A DNA stretch of 64,000 nt, from contig JACDOX010000004.1 in the NCBI GenBank assembly GCA_014549065.1, positions 1,716,705 to 1,780,704 on the forward strand, read 5' to 3'. Source of the stretch: Cardinalis cardinalis. Lineage: Eukaryota > Chordata > Aves > Passeriformes > Cardinalidae. Each line of letters starts with the position of its first letter. The first letter of the stretch is position 1. Under the pieces are notes generated by a model. It ran no database searches. It was not told where the DNA came from and saw nothing but the letters and a program-made list of their open reading frames with translations. This document shows, piece by piece, positions 23,517 through 36,900 of the stretch. Made by a program: the position numbers and the translations under genes.

Positions 23517-26448
23517 CGGCATCTAGAAGCCAAATTTCTTTCTAAGAAGAATTTCAGTGTCTGCTCTAGCTAAAATGAAGAAATAGGTATCAAAGACCAC
23601 AAAGACACAACCAGTCATGTTCTGTCTGCTTTGACCGGGCGTCTGTCTTGATTAAGGTTTTTATCACAGCATTGCACATCTAAGATAGATGAGGTTACAT
23701 TTTTCACTCTTGCAGACTTTTGCAGACATTTTTTTGAATGCTTTCNCACTTGCAAATTTTGAAGCAGAATTTAGCTCTCACAGATTAAACAGCTGAATCA
23801 AGAACACAGTGACAGATTTTAAGCACTTGACAGCATGCTACTGCTGCAGAGAAATTCTCATAAAAGCGGTCAACCTGCAAAGGTAATAACTGGAAATTCC
23901 ATAGAACAAGACATAGCCATGAATGCTCCCAAAAATTAAGTTTCTTTTTAAGATTAGAATATTGAAAACTAAAGCCTCAAAACAGTTCTTATTGATCAAA
24001 AATAAAATTGAAACAATTGTTTTCCTCATAGCAGAATAGAGAAGTGATTTCAGTGAAATCTTTATATTGTTATATTAAGAGAAACTCCAACCAGTCATAA
24101 TTGTTATATACTTGATGTTAACACATTTGCAGGGTAAGTGTCACTGGACAAGCAAGCTTGGCAGATGCAACTTTTTTTTTCAAAGTACTCCTGAGGAAAT
24201 ACTGTTGTAAGATGAAATTTTCTGCTTATACATTTTCAGGAGTCAGTGAACCCTCTGAAGTCTTTTTGAATGCAAATATTTCTCAGGGTTTTTCCTCCCT
24301 GGACCTCTTGTGCGTTCGCATTTAATTGTTAATTTTGCAATGACACATTCCTCCTGAGGTCAAATTTACCCTTTTCAGAAGGGGCTGTGTTGCTGATACC
24401 AGGACTGCTGGCACATATGTGACCTATCTGTAAGCAAAGCTATTATAATAGCCTTCCAATGCTGACAGAGTTATGAAATGCAGTAAGAATTTCAGAGTTG
24501 CCGTATTTCTTCACTTTACTCCAAGGCCTAATTAGTTAGATTTACCTACTTTTGAATTTTCGCTATTATTAATGGAGTGGAAAGTGTTTGATGGAAGACT
24601 TGTCAGAAACATTGAATTTTTACTTCAGGGAAAAAAGCCCATGTTTTTCTACCCTAGCCAATATGAATAACTAGGAGATTGACATTTTCTTGTCACTCTC
24701 GTAACTCTTGTACACCCAGAAGATTTAACCTCTTTTAGGTTATATAAACATACAGATAGAAAAAACATATTCAACAGTTGCTAAAAGAACAAAAAGTAAA
24801 GCATAAAACACCAAAGGAAATAAAAAAATGGAGAAAGGCGGCCATCTTTGTAAAGAAAAGAGATGAGTATAAAGGCTATTTAACAGAACCTCCAGCTTAT
24901 ATTTATCTATCCGTCTGTCTAAGTAGATATGTGTTTGCATGTGTGTCTTTATGTGTGTAGCTGAACAAGATGTGCTCCAGGAACACAGGTAAAATATTCC
25001 AACAAAAGTTGGGCAGTCAGTCCACATGACCAGACCAGAGTGAGTCTAAAGGACCTCCTGCTCCTAAAATCTGCTGGCATCAGTTCCCCAACTCCTGACC
25101 CTCACACTCACTTAGGATAAAGCAAAATCAAAGGGGAAACACAGACAAAACACTTGAGAAGCATGAGAGTCTGGTAAGTGGTGTGGAATAAATGAGTTAG
25201 GGGAAAAGTAAAATACAGAGGGCAGAACTGGGAATAAAGCANGCCTCAACATGCTGCGTTCTACTAAAGGACATTGTATTTTGAAGGATGAGTGATATAG
25301 TCTCTTAATGATGATGGTTATTGATTTTGATAGTTTTGTATGTTTATTGAATAATAAAAATTTTCTGGCAAAAGGATTTTTATCAGGCCAGTTGCTAGTT
25401 AGGTGAAATTCTATTTTCTCTCATGGATCAAAAAATTTAATTCTGTTACATCAGATTAAGCACATACATATGTGTAGGGTCAGGAGTCAGGTTTTTTTCT
25501 GAAGATGACCACAATTTTAAACATGTGTTTATGACAACACTGGCAGCAAAGCTCAATTTNTTTNTTTTTAAAGTTNCTTCAGTGATAAGTATCACTAANA
25601 GAATTGTTTTGTAGTTTTGTCTGGACTGTTTAAAGCCTTGGAAAAGTCATTAAAATAGATATAGTATNTTCAAATAAATAATGAATTTACTTTTTTACAG
25701 GAACACAGTGCAAGTTATTACACAGTTCAAGGAGAGACTTAATAACCAAATATTTAATAAAGTGATGCAATGNACATAGAAATAATTATTCTTTACATCC
25801 ATAGAAATCCATAGAAGAAAAAAAATAATCTGCAGAAAAATTCGTTTACTATCCATTTGGGGGAAAAGAANTAAAGAAAGCTAACAGAGGAACTATTTGA
25901 ACACTGTAATGGACCTGTCATTACTTTATCAACAATTTGGACAAAATTTAGGCCATTTGCCTATGGGGAAGGTATAGTAGAACCTTCTTTAGAGGAAAGA
26001 AGTTATATAAACTCAGTAGGAAACTTCCAGCTCCACTTACTTCCAATTTACAAACCCAGNCAATCTGTACCTCACATTCTGGTGCCATACCTACCTATGC
26101 AATGCTTGTAATTTTGAACTTTTCATTTTTTCTTTTATTATTTCTGACAAAAAAACACCAAAAGTATTTTTTTCTTTTTCTAAAACAACATGAGAAAACT
26201 TGAAATGTCGGTTTAATGTCACCTAATTTCACAACTATTTCCTACTTAAGATAAAGGGTAAATAAAAATCTTTGTGATTATTAAAATGATGCATCACCTT
26301 TACTTTTAGTGCAATGAAAGTCCTAGCTACTACAACATTAGAAATAATTATGAATAGGCTTTAGATCTTATCAGGACCAAGTGAGTTAGATATTAGGAAT
26401 TTGAATTTTCAGTATCTATAATATAATTCAAAATTTTTTTGGGGAGAT

Positions 26449-26470
26449 TTTTGTTTGTTTGTTTGTTTTG
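26449..26470. repeat. (TTTG)n microsatellite
   Basis: About five TTTG units in a row next to a T-rich stretch. Confidence 0.8.
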
Positions 26471-28237
26471 TGGTTCAGTTAAGTTTCAATATGCAGTAAG
26501 AGTGCTTATTTTTTTTCTTCCTAAATCAACAGCTACTTCATATCAATTTTTTCCTATTAATCAGGAATCTCCTACAAACTGTGTATGAGAGTCAGAACAT
26601 TTCTGATGTTTAATGTTATGTTTATATATTCCTAGTTTGATGGGAGACCTTAAAAAGAATGACAATGGGATTTTAAATTAAGAAATCTGAAACTAAGGGG
26701 AGCTANTTACTGTTCTGCTTGGTCTATTTGTCATTCCAACATGTGAAATTATACAAAATACCTATATTTAAAAGAAAAATATAAATAAAATAACATTAAT
26801 ANTATTGCACATCTTGTCGCTTTTAATAATCCAAATTTATATCTTGAAGTGCAGTATAATTTTTTCCTTTTAAAGTAATTGTATATTCAGATTTATATAA
26901 ATTCACATANTGAATCAATCTTCATCTAGGAACATGTTTACAATCATTTTTCATATTCATGAGGATTTTTAAAGAGTAGNGAAAGCAGAAAATCTCTCTT
27001 AATTGTTTTTAACCCACAAAAGATCCTGAAAGACTCCCAACCTCAAAACTTTAAAGGAAAGAATATAAAATATTTTCTGTCCATTATTAGCATAAATGAA
27101 TTGCAGGAATTTGTGCAGTGGTTACCAATCTACCTAATCCTCCCCATGCTCACACTGAGTCTTCTAGAACATTACCAGATATCCTTGAATTGTTGCTATA
27201 AAGATTTAGGCAAAATTAATCAGGGAAGTTTTTTTATTTCAAAATATTACTAGTCTAGGAGCTGTCATGTAAATTATGGGATTATTAGTGGTGTTATATG
27301 TGTCAACAGCAACTAAACCCCAAAAAATCACCCCCTCAAAAAAAATATCGGCCAAAATGTCACATAAAACAAGACACAGCCAAACCTCTCAAGCATCACA
27401 GAAACTGAAAAAAACAGCACATTTCATGACTTCCCAAGAAATCTAACACATTCCATCTGCTNTCATTTAAAATTAATTTAAGACTGTGAAATGATTAATT
27501 GAGAATTACCCATGGACTCATGGCAGTGGAACTGCAGCTCTTTACAAGCAGAAAATAGAAACCAAAAATGTTTTCTCATAGAATTTAAATTATTCATGGT
27601 CCGTCTTTAGCCAATAATAGATCAAATGGTTCCTTCATACACATGTATTTCCAATTTTTTTTTTAGGCAATAATATATGGGGTGTGGAAGGGGGGGAGGA
27701 GGAAAGTGAAAAGAAAGATCAATTTTTTTTATGAGCTGTTCCTCAGAGTGTTTTTTCATTCAGGTCTGTGACACAATATTAGTATACTAATCTTTATATG
27801 TATAGGTATCTTTTGTCAATTTAATATACTTGGCTTAAAAAATTTTNAAGTGACCTCAGTTCAACTATCTTAGCAGTTAAATTCAGAAAAAAACATAAAA
27901 TATACAGGTCTTGCTGTAGACATTTCTTACTAATTAATGTATTTTTAAGACGCTTTGTAATGGACCGTATACTCCCACATACCACCTGCAAGATCTACAC
28001 TAGTCAGAAATCCTTTCTTCTTTACAACTACAGTACTCATTCTTACATTACTTATAGGGTTTATTAAAAAGGGTCTTCCTGAATTGTAGTATGCAATGTT
28101 ATTCAGCTAACATGATTACACCTGGCATAAAAAATATTAACTATTTGGGTTTTTTAATTTTTCTTTTTTTTTAATATCTTCTCATCAGTAATATTTGGGA
28201 TGAGAAATCTTCCTATAAAAGTAGTAGTAACCATGGC

Positions 28238-28369
28238 AATTCAAGGCCAGGTTGGATGAGGACCTGAGCTACCTGAGCATCCCTGGGTGGAATGGCTTCC
28301 CATGGCAGGGGAAAGNTTGGAACTGGATGTTCTTTAAGGCCCTGTCCAACCCAAACCATTTTGTGACTG
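28238..28369 (+). mobile_element. CR1 LINE 3'-end fragment
   Basis: TTCAAGGCCAGGTTGGATGA, CTTCCCATGGCAGGGGAAAG, GATGTTCTTTAAGGCCCTGT and CCAACCCAAACCATTTTGTG are the CR1 C-terminal and 3' UTR sequence in plus orientation. The fragment is about 130 bp, severely 5'-truncated as is usual for CR1, and non-coding. Confidence 0.85.
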
Positions 28370-31300
28370 TGTGGTTGCATGCTCCCTTACATTCTTCTGT
28401 TCAGACTGTAAAACAGAAATGAATGTGCGAAAGCAAGCCTCTCCTGAAAACTGAAATTCAATTGTCTTTGTATGACTATAGTTTCATCTCTAAAAACAAA
28501 GCAAAAATAGGAACTTCTATGATATTGGAAATTCAGATTTAAATAGATATATCATAGACCGCTGCATGGGATTGAGTCTAAAAATCATCTCGTAGTATAT
28601 NAATTTCTAGAAAACCTCACAGCCCTACAGAAGGTGGCTACTTCAAAGTTGGGTGTTACACACCAGGTTACAGAGCAAAGTCCAGCTGACCACATGCATC
28701 ATCCAGTTTTAAATCAGCAATATGTATATTCATGATTATAACTTCATTCTTGAAATGGTATGTCAAGAAGAATCTATAAATGAGTAACTTTGCATGAAAT
28801 GAGATTGACTTCATTATATGGACTGNAAATATAAAAATGCATATTTAGGACATTTTAAAGCATTCTAACTGGAAGATTAGAAAGACTGCAGGAAACCAAG
28901 CTGACGAGTGATCAATACTTATGAATATAAAGNGATAGTGTGTGAACATGTCAGTAATTAACTGTTATATGAGTTAATATGGTCACACATGTATTAATGG
29001 ACACACCTCAAATACCAGAGACAGAAGTTTTAGATGCATTTAATCCATCAGTTATGGACTGGAAATATAAACATCCAGTTGTCATTCACAGAGGCACCAA
29101 TGGGACAGGAAGCCTGTCACACATTTCTGTGAGATGAAGATAAGTAAATAAGGCACAGTGATGGAGATAAGCAGCTTTGATTTCTGGAGGGCTTTTCTCA
29201 GTACAAAAAAAAGGTATTGAGAAGCAGTTGGTTGAAAGATAAAGCATAATTAGATAAAAAAGCAGAAAAATAACCCCAAGCTTGATGCAATTTATAGCTT
29301 AACTGAATTCTGAAGAACTTTTCAAATGAAAGATCTTATTTCACAAGCGATGAGCACTTCTGTACTGAACAATACTTACCCTTATTTAGACAACATTTTA
29401 ATTAACTCGTTTGCATAACAGGAGCAAAAATTAGGAATGCTAATTACTCTGAATTAACAAAAGCAATTAATGNATCCATAATATGCAATAACTCAGAGAA
29501 AATTGCTGAAATTTTTTTACTTTGAATTTTGGAATTAAGAAGACTAGGTGCAAATTTTCCAGTTTTTTGACCCCTTGTATAAGTATATTATGGTAAGCCT
29601 ATAATATTGTTTCCTAATAATTAATTATGGTAATAATTTGTATCAAGATCTACCCTTAGTTAGTTCACTGATGAAGAACTCCTTAACCTTACTGCTGCAG
29701 GATCAGGGATTGGAAATGTTTGCATTCAGGTGAGGCCAAAAACCATAAATCTTGGAGAAATTAATGAGGATTAGATATCTAAGTATCTTCTGTGAGATGT
29801 TGTAAAGATTCAGATTATGTCTACTTGGAGAAAAGGAGTATGGTGCAAAACTTTGAGTTCCAATACAGAGCACCAGGCAGATGTGTTGGCTCATCTATCT
29901 GAACTATCATGGTAGTGAATAANAATCAGAAAGTTCATCCTGCACTCTGTAGGATAAAGAAAGGCAAACTTCGAAAAGANGAAAAAAAAATNCAAANCAA
30001 ANCAAAGAAATGTGAAACAATGTATTTTGTNAGACTAAATAGCCCTGCCTCTTCTGGGGAAAAAGTGAGAGTTGACTGCTCATCCTGTCGTTCATCCCTC
30101 CTGTGCTCTAGAAAGTGAGGGTAGCCTACCCTTCCATTGCTGACAAGCAATACTTTATCTAGAAGAAAAATCAGGACCTTGATTAACAGAGAAAGAGACA
30201 CTGTGTCACACATAGTTCATTATCTGAAAAAAATATTCTCAAGGAAACTGAAAAAACTACCAAATGTGACTTTAANAAAAATTTCAATGATGTAACAAAA
30301 CAGATGCAGAGNTGTTTATTTAAATTACCAGTTGTAATTATTTCACACATTAAAGCCTTTAGTTTGAGATAATATTACTGTGACAGGCCTAAACTCATTA
30401 GAGTGCATTCAATTTAATTTAAAAGATAAAAGTATGAAGTAGANTATATTTGCTGCCAATACTTTAAGGAAATCAGACTAGTGAACTAGCAAAAGTCACT
30501 GGGTATGCAGACAGGAGCAGTGTGTTGAACTATTAAACCACTCCTGACAGCATCTGCTCCTTCTCCAGGTGCGGAGAGAACATTTTATTTGTTCAAAGTT
30601 TTCTGAGTAGATCAATTCATTGACTAGTTCTCTCAGACTTGAGGAACCAAATCAGAAAGAAAAAGAAGTAAGATAATTTTTAGATTATTCATGCAGACTG
30701 AGAGAGGAAAAATGATACATACAGGTTCTAAAACCTTAGGATTAAGTAATCAGAACTGTTATCTGATCCTCCATTAATAATCTAAACATACAATCAGAAA
30801 AACTGAAANCAGCTGCATTTCTACCAAGTTCTTTAATCCTAAAAGACAATAATCTTCTCCTGAAATATATTTTTCCTTGCATATTTCAAGAACTTCTTAT
30901 GCACTTTCTCTCTAGTTTTTTTCTAAACTTTGAATATAGATTTTTCCTCCCCTGTACTAAAGAGTTGCTGCTTTNAAGTAATACCGAAAACTTATGAATT
31001 ATATTGATACCATTTCTTCACTGAAGCCCCTGGCAATGATCCCAATGAATAACAGTGATAGGGCAAGATTGATTTCAAGAGTTTCTAAGTAATATATTGA
31101 AATGTGAATCTGCTGATGCAAAAATGTCATATAAATTTTTAACTGCAGTATTAGGAAAGGAAGAAAAGTTCCATATTCAAGAAAAAGACATAAATTTCAC
31201 AGGAAAAAAGAAAAAAANCCATGGAGTTGGAATGAGGATCAAACCAGGATGAATAGCCTCACTCTTTGAAAGCTGCCAAAATACCCAAGCCAAATGGAAC

Positions 31301-33458
31301 TTTAATCTGAAGTGAGCAGGAAAAAAAATAGGCAACTCTTAGAAGTATATCCAAAAACTTGTTGCGAGCTGGAAAAATAATGTTAGCNGAGAAAGTTAAA
31401 TGCTGTCACAGTTTGTATAAAGTGATTTAATATGGCTCTAGTAAAATAGTCTCAGATGACTAATAACCTTCACCACAGTACACTGAATAAAAACTTCGAT
31501 CTGGTACAACCTGAAAACACTAAGAGAGCCTTGACATTAATTAAGGGTCTTTAGAGCTGATCTTTAATAAAGAAGTTTACTAAAATGAGGATGGAGAAGA
31601 GGTTATTTTATTTAGATACCGAAAAGCACTGGGAAGATAAAAGCTATGAATATCCCTTAGAGTATCTTCCTTCTAGAGAAAGTTTTGGTACNATAAAACC
31701 CCAAGGATCCATAAATAATGTTGATTTGTGAAAGANTCAGTAAGAGAGAAATGCAGTGTGCCTGAGAGGGTAAGAAGCTGCAAATATTGAGAATACTATG
31801 ATAAGGAGTAGCTGAAAATGAAGAAACTTGTAATGAAAATATAGGTAATGAGTAGTGTACTGATTCAGGAATTTGTGCTAGTAGAGTCAAATCTGGCTTT
31901 TTTTCCAGAGCACATTAAGCGCAATCAAGAGTCTAGTTAAAAGCAATGTGTATGTGCAGCACGTGCTTCTTTGTTAACAAAGATTTTTTCTGTACAAAAC
32001 AGTGGATTTATACCAGTACAATNACAAGGGCACTTAACATTGCAAGGTATTTAGGTTTGAATACTATTGGTGTTTTTATTGTAAAGCTGAAAATCAAAAT
32101 AAATTTGATATATACATGACAACATACATGATCACAGCAATGACATTGTGCCTTATCTATTTCCATTATATTTATATTGTATATTGCATTGCACTCTGTG
32201 GAGGAATGGCTACATGACAGAGGTCACGTAGATATTCGCTTTTTAGCTGACCAAAGGCTGGGAAAGTACCGNACCCAGCTAATCTGAGCTTTTGCACCTC
32301 CAAAACATTGTGTCCTTGGGCATAGCTGTGGTACCNTAACAAGTAGCCAGAGAGACNTGAGAAAAAGGAATGTAAGCCTGAAAGAATGAGGAAGAATTGA
32401 TATTATAGTATAACCAATAGACTGCTTAGCTTTAGAATATGTGTGAGCTTATTACTTGTTGTGTGTAAAAGTTTGACGCTCTCATGAATAAACAAAGCTN
32501 GCTGATTCTCACATTGAGCATCCCAAGTTTTCCCTGCACCCCGACAAATGGCCCGCNACGACAGCACTCTATGTTTGATACAGCTTCATTTTTACTATTG
32601 TGGTAGCTGTCATTTTTTCTGCCTTCTTAAAAGGAGATATTTCAACTATGACATATATTGTTGAACACCACTAGTAGACTTTGTTATGGGTTTTTTTCCC
32701 AGCTACTTATATTGTAACTTGTACCAGAAATGGTCAGCCTCCCACTGTCCACATCTGCTTTCAATTCACAAGCAGTTGGTGTATGTCATGCATCATCAGC
32801 ATTTTGCTTGCTTGCCATTCTGCATCATCTGGGAAGCCATTATATCAAGTAATAGAAGCAGAAAATAGGTACACTCTTTAAATTTTCAGCAGGGTTTCTG
32901 CTTTTTTGTAACTTCTGCAAATTGCACCATTAAATTGCATATGTTGGCCTGTTGGGTGCCCCTAATTAAATAAATAGGGAAAAGCACACAAAATCTTCAA
33001 GAACTGACTATCTTACTNAAACTTCTAGTAAAGAAAATGAGCTTCCCAACCTTTTTTTTTTTGTCTCCTTTCAAAAACTGGCAAGCTATGCACAGTTCAT
33101 CATGCCAATTATATTTAGTGACACAAGNCCACACTGCATATAACAAACATACAAATTCCCTTTAGTTCATATAGATTCTTCTTCAAACATGTGAGTTCAA
33201 AACTAACACAGTACTTTCAAGTAATTGTTGAAGAGAGAAAGTAAATTTCCTCAGGAGAAGAAAAAAATAGAACTAATAATAAAATGGGCAAAATTAGTAC
33301 AGTATTGACCTAGTTTCAGCCAGCATATAGTTTACGTTCTTTCTAGAGATACAGTGCTGTGTTTTGAATTTTGTAAGAGAATAATTTTGACATCACACTG
33401 ATGTTTTAGTTGATCCTAAGTAGTGCTTACTCTAAATCAAGGAGTTTTAAGTTCCCTA
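28370..33458. other. AT-rich unique sequence, no gene recognised
   Basis: No gene recognised in 5.1 kb. The longest ORFs (92 codons at 29935-30213, minus) run through a cluster of N calls. 29330-29480 has several TAATTA-type and one TTTGCATAA element in non-repetitive sequence and could be a regulatory element, but this is only an impression. Confidence 0.5.
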
Positions 33459-33939
33459 TGTTCTCCCAGAAAACAGCTGCACAAGAAGCCAGGAGGGAGC
33501 ATGGTTGGGACAGCNGACCTGAACTGGCCAAAGGGAAATTCCATTCCATAGAGCAACCTNCTCAGTGAATAAACTGGGGACAGGCATCAGTGATGGGCCA
33601 GTCACTGCCTGGGGGCAGAGTGGGCATCAGCCAGCATGTGGTGAACAACCGTGCTGAGCATCACTTGCTGGGTTTTGTTCCTCAATCTCCCTCTCCTTTT
33701 CATTACAATGATGTTAATATTATTATTTTATTATTGTTATTATAATTTTGCTTTCCCCCCCCAATTATTATACTGTCTTTCTCTCAAGCAATATGTTTGA
33801 CTTTTTTCTGATTTTGCTCCTCATCTCTGTGAAGGGGCAGGGAGTGAGTGGATGAGTGAATGAGCGAGTGAGTGAGTGAGTGAGTGAGTGAGTGAGTGAG
33901 TGAGTGATGGTTTGTTGTCACATGGGGTTAAATTATGAT
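33459..33939 (+). mobile_element. Solo LTR of an avian endogenous retrovirus family, with microsatellite
   Basis: The order of blocks matches a passerine LTR: GCTGCACAAGAAGCCAGGAG, GGGAGCATGGTTGGGACAG, TGAACTGGCCAAAGGGAAAT, AATAAACTGGGGACAGGCAT, a CATCACTTGCTGGGTTTTGT block, an AT-repeat near 33710-33752, and a 3' end GTCACATGGGGTTAAATTAT. It is plus-oriented with no retroviral internal sequence beside it, so it is a solo LTR. Ends are approximate (TG at 33459; decayed CA near 33939), and I could not identify a target-site duplication. The 3' part, normally a short GAGTGAG-like stretch, has expanded into a (GAGT)n array, listed separately. Confidence 0.75.
33842..33907. repeat. (GAGT)n microsatellite inside the LTR
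   Basis: An imperfect GAGT stretch (33842-33865) runs into a perfect array at 33866-33907, 42 bases or about 10.5 units. The flanking LTR blocks are in their normal order, so the array sits where the family has a short GAGTGAGC-type sequence. Confidence 0.95.
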
Positions 33940-36900
33940 AATTATGAATTTGCTTATGCATCTCCTTTAAAAGTTTATTTTTCAACATATCTAGATTGCT
34001 CAAAACTCATAAAAAACAGCACAAATTTAAACTCTGTAGGAAAAAACATTGTACGTTGAACAATTCCCTAATACACAATCATATACAGTATATTTACTTT
34101 TATTTGAATAGGAGCAGAGAAAATACAGTAACTTGTGTGTATTTTCCTTCTTTTTCTGAGGCCAAAAAAAAATGACCTCTAAAATACAGTTGTAGAGAGG
34201 TAATTATTTGGCTCATATGTACATATTTGCTGAAACAAAGTTCAGTGGGTGACAGTGATCCATTTGGAGTCATGGGGCAGATGGGGGAAAGTGGCATGAA
34301 AGACAGANCCATCAGCACTGAACCATGCTGCTTTATGGTCAGCAAAATTTGAGCTCTGATAACTTTTTTACAGCACTACAGCAACATTCCTGGAGACTGT
34401 CCATAGATAAATTGGAAATTAGAAGCTTGAATGAAATTACAAGTGAATGTGGTGGGAATTTGTATTCAAATTGTCAATATTTCATTATTTATTCCTGTTT
34501 CAAGTCAGGAAACAAAGATATTTTTTCCCAACATGAAATCTGAAAAAATTTATCAGTGAAATGTCATGAAATTCACAGTTGCTCTGGTTCCTTAATTAGA
34601 AGCAAGCCCATCCTCTGTGCAGGTTTTGCAGTGCTTTATTCTGTCTGGGTTGACTGAAAATTCTATGTAGAAGGCAAAGCTGTGGCCTTAAAGGTGAGCT
34701 AATTCTCTCACTGAAGACTTTGTCCAGCAGTGCTTGCCCACTCACATCTCTTGAGTGGGCAAATAACAGAGTATNCTTCTTGCTCATGTCACATATCTGC
34801 TTGGCCTCAATGAAGACTTCTCAAATAGTAGAAAGAAATGCATATTTTATAAAAAGAAGCATCTATATATTTCTGCATATCTATCCTGAAATAAACAAAG
34901 AGCACCTCAGAAGAAAGTATTGCTTACCGTTGACAACTAAAGTTCAACTGATTGGTTAAGGTTGATACAAATATAAATTTAGGCAAAATTAGAGATGTGA
35001 CTGGAAGGATCTCCCAGACATGTTCTATTTGTGTGCAAAATGAAAACAAAATNGTATAAATCACCAGTCCCCTTTTCTTTTCCCATACTTACCTTGAAGG
35101 TAAATTATGCAAATTATTTGTAAGGTTTTAATACATCTTCTTGCTTTTTTTTTTTTCCTCCCCAGGACATTTAGTTTCTATTTAAAATNTATTGAGTCCT
35201 ATTTTCTACCACCTATTTAAAAAGCTTCACTCCCAGAAAAATAAAAATTGACCCAACGCAACAATAAATGTCCACCAAACCCTAACCAATCTAAAATTCT
35301 GCAAATTAAAATACCTTTAACACAATGAACCATAAATCTCTGTGTGCTTAAGTATGGCTGACAGTCTTAAATATGATACTAGGCATGCTTAGGCCATGGC
35401 TTTAAAAGCTGTCAAGTCATAATATTCAAGTAGAATTAATCGTCAGTGCAATCAATAAAAACTGTGTATCACAATTCTTGGTTTTTCTTGCATGTTTTGT
35501 GATTAATTTTTCTAGTTTATTAAACACTTTTATCATAACTTTCTGAAGGCTCCACTATATATACTGGCTATTAATAATACATTAGTCACAATATTGTCAT
35601 TGTTTTCATGTATTGTTTTTGAGACCCTTAATATATGTCCTTTTCATTTTAGGATGCAACATATTCCTAATAATGATAATATACCTGCCATCAAAATAGT
35701 TTTGAATTATTGAGTTTAATGGAGTTTAACTCTTTTGATATTGGGTTGATAATAAGATCAAATAAATGTACAATTTTACGTAATTAAAAANGCATTCTAA
35801 ATGTTTCTTCTGTTTGGATGGATTTTGTGGTTAGGGTTTTTTTTTCAAGACTACTTTTTATGAGGTCATTTACAGACATAATCATGAGTAAATGTGACTT
35901 CTTTTATAGCTAAGGCAAATGAAGCATGTCTTCAATTAGAAACTTTTGAAAATGTACTGTGGTAGCCTACTGAGAATGGAATTGCTTTTCTTCACAGCTT
36001 CCCACCCACTCCTCTTTAGAAGATCATGGCTGTAGATAAGTGCTGCAAGGGCTGCAATATTCTTCTNTTCAAGTATTTTCAGCCACTGGGTGCTTCAAAT
36101 TTCCTATCTTAAGTGCAGTTTGGGATATTTCATAAACACATATGTGCTGGCTTGACTTTAGATATTCAAATTACTTTTCCTAAATTTTCCTGTAAAGTGT
36201 AATTAANTAAATATAACTGTTTATGTAGACATAACTGTATCGATTTGCACTCCATATATAGGTAGAAGTACATTTTCAAAATGTTTGCTATGATCCAGCA
36301 AGAATTCCCTCTGCAAGGTGGACAGCATAGTTGCTCCCAGTGTCATGGTCCAGTAATCTTTAGCTCTTTTTCTCTATGCCTTTGTGTAAATTATTCAATT
36401 TCCAATTTGCTGTATATTATTCATAGNAATAAAATGAATGTATTTCCAAACCAGAAAGATTAATTATTAGTGAAAGGTATTTAAAAAGAAAAACTAAAAG
36501 AGATTTTAACAATACAGTGTTTTATGTTCCTGCGACAGGCTTGTACTTGCAGATGGAATCATTAAGACACAGTAAGACATACTAAGATGAATTTAGTGTC
36601 AAGAAAAAAATTACAATTAAGGTCCAAAACCCCACTGATATTCTCANAGAAGAATTACATAGAGAAGCTTTCAAAATTGTTTATAAATAATCATTGCTTA
36701 AGTTTNTTTAGAGTTATTTTTTAAATTCCAAACACCAAATCAGGCAATCGTATGTATAATCCCCCTATATTTTCTCACTTTTGATTATTAGGTTTCTTAT
36801 TTCTTAATTTTTACCATTAAACAGGAATNTTATTAAAGACATAAGGTGCTCAAACAATCCAGAAAACCATTCTGCTCACCACTTCATAGTCTGGCTTAAT

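Larger units (their letters stand above)
22768..28237. other. AT-rich unique sequence, no gene recognised
   Basis: I recognise no gene in 5.5 kb. Local features are an AT-rich simple patch at 23453-23516, a (TTTG)n run at about 26449-26470, and a G-rich purine tract at about 27688-27706. GGCGGCCATCTTTG at 24837-24850 is one base off a YY1-type site on the minus strand, which is weak evidence alone. N calls cluster at 25560-25600. 24290-24580 is non-repetitive and of more even composition. Confidence 0.5.

Noticed and set aside
24837..24850. YY1-like site on the minus strand
   Set aside because: A single site with one mismatch and no promoter context is not enough to call.
33821..34003. Minus-strand ORF with a Ser-Leu-Thr-His repeat
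   Set aside because: It is the translation of the (GAGT)n microsatellite in the LTR, not a repeat protein.
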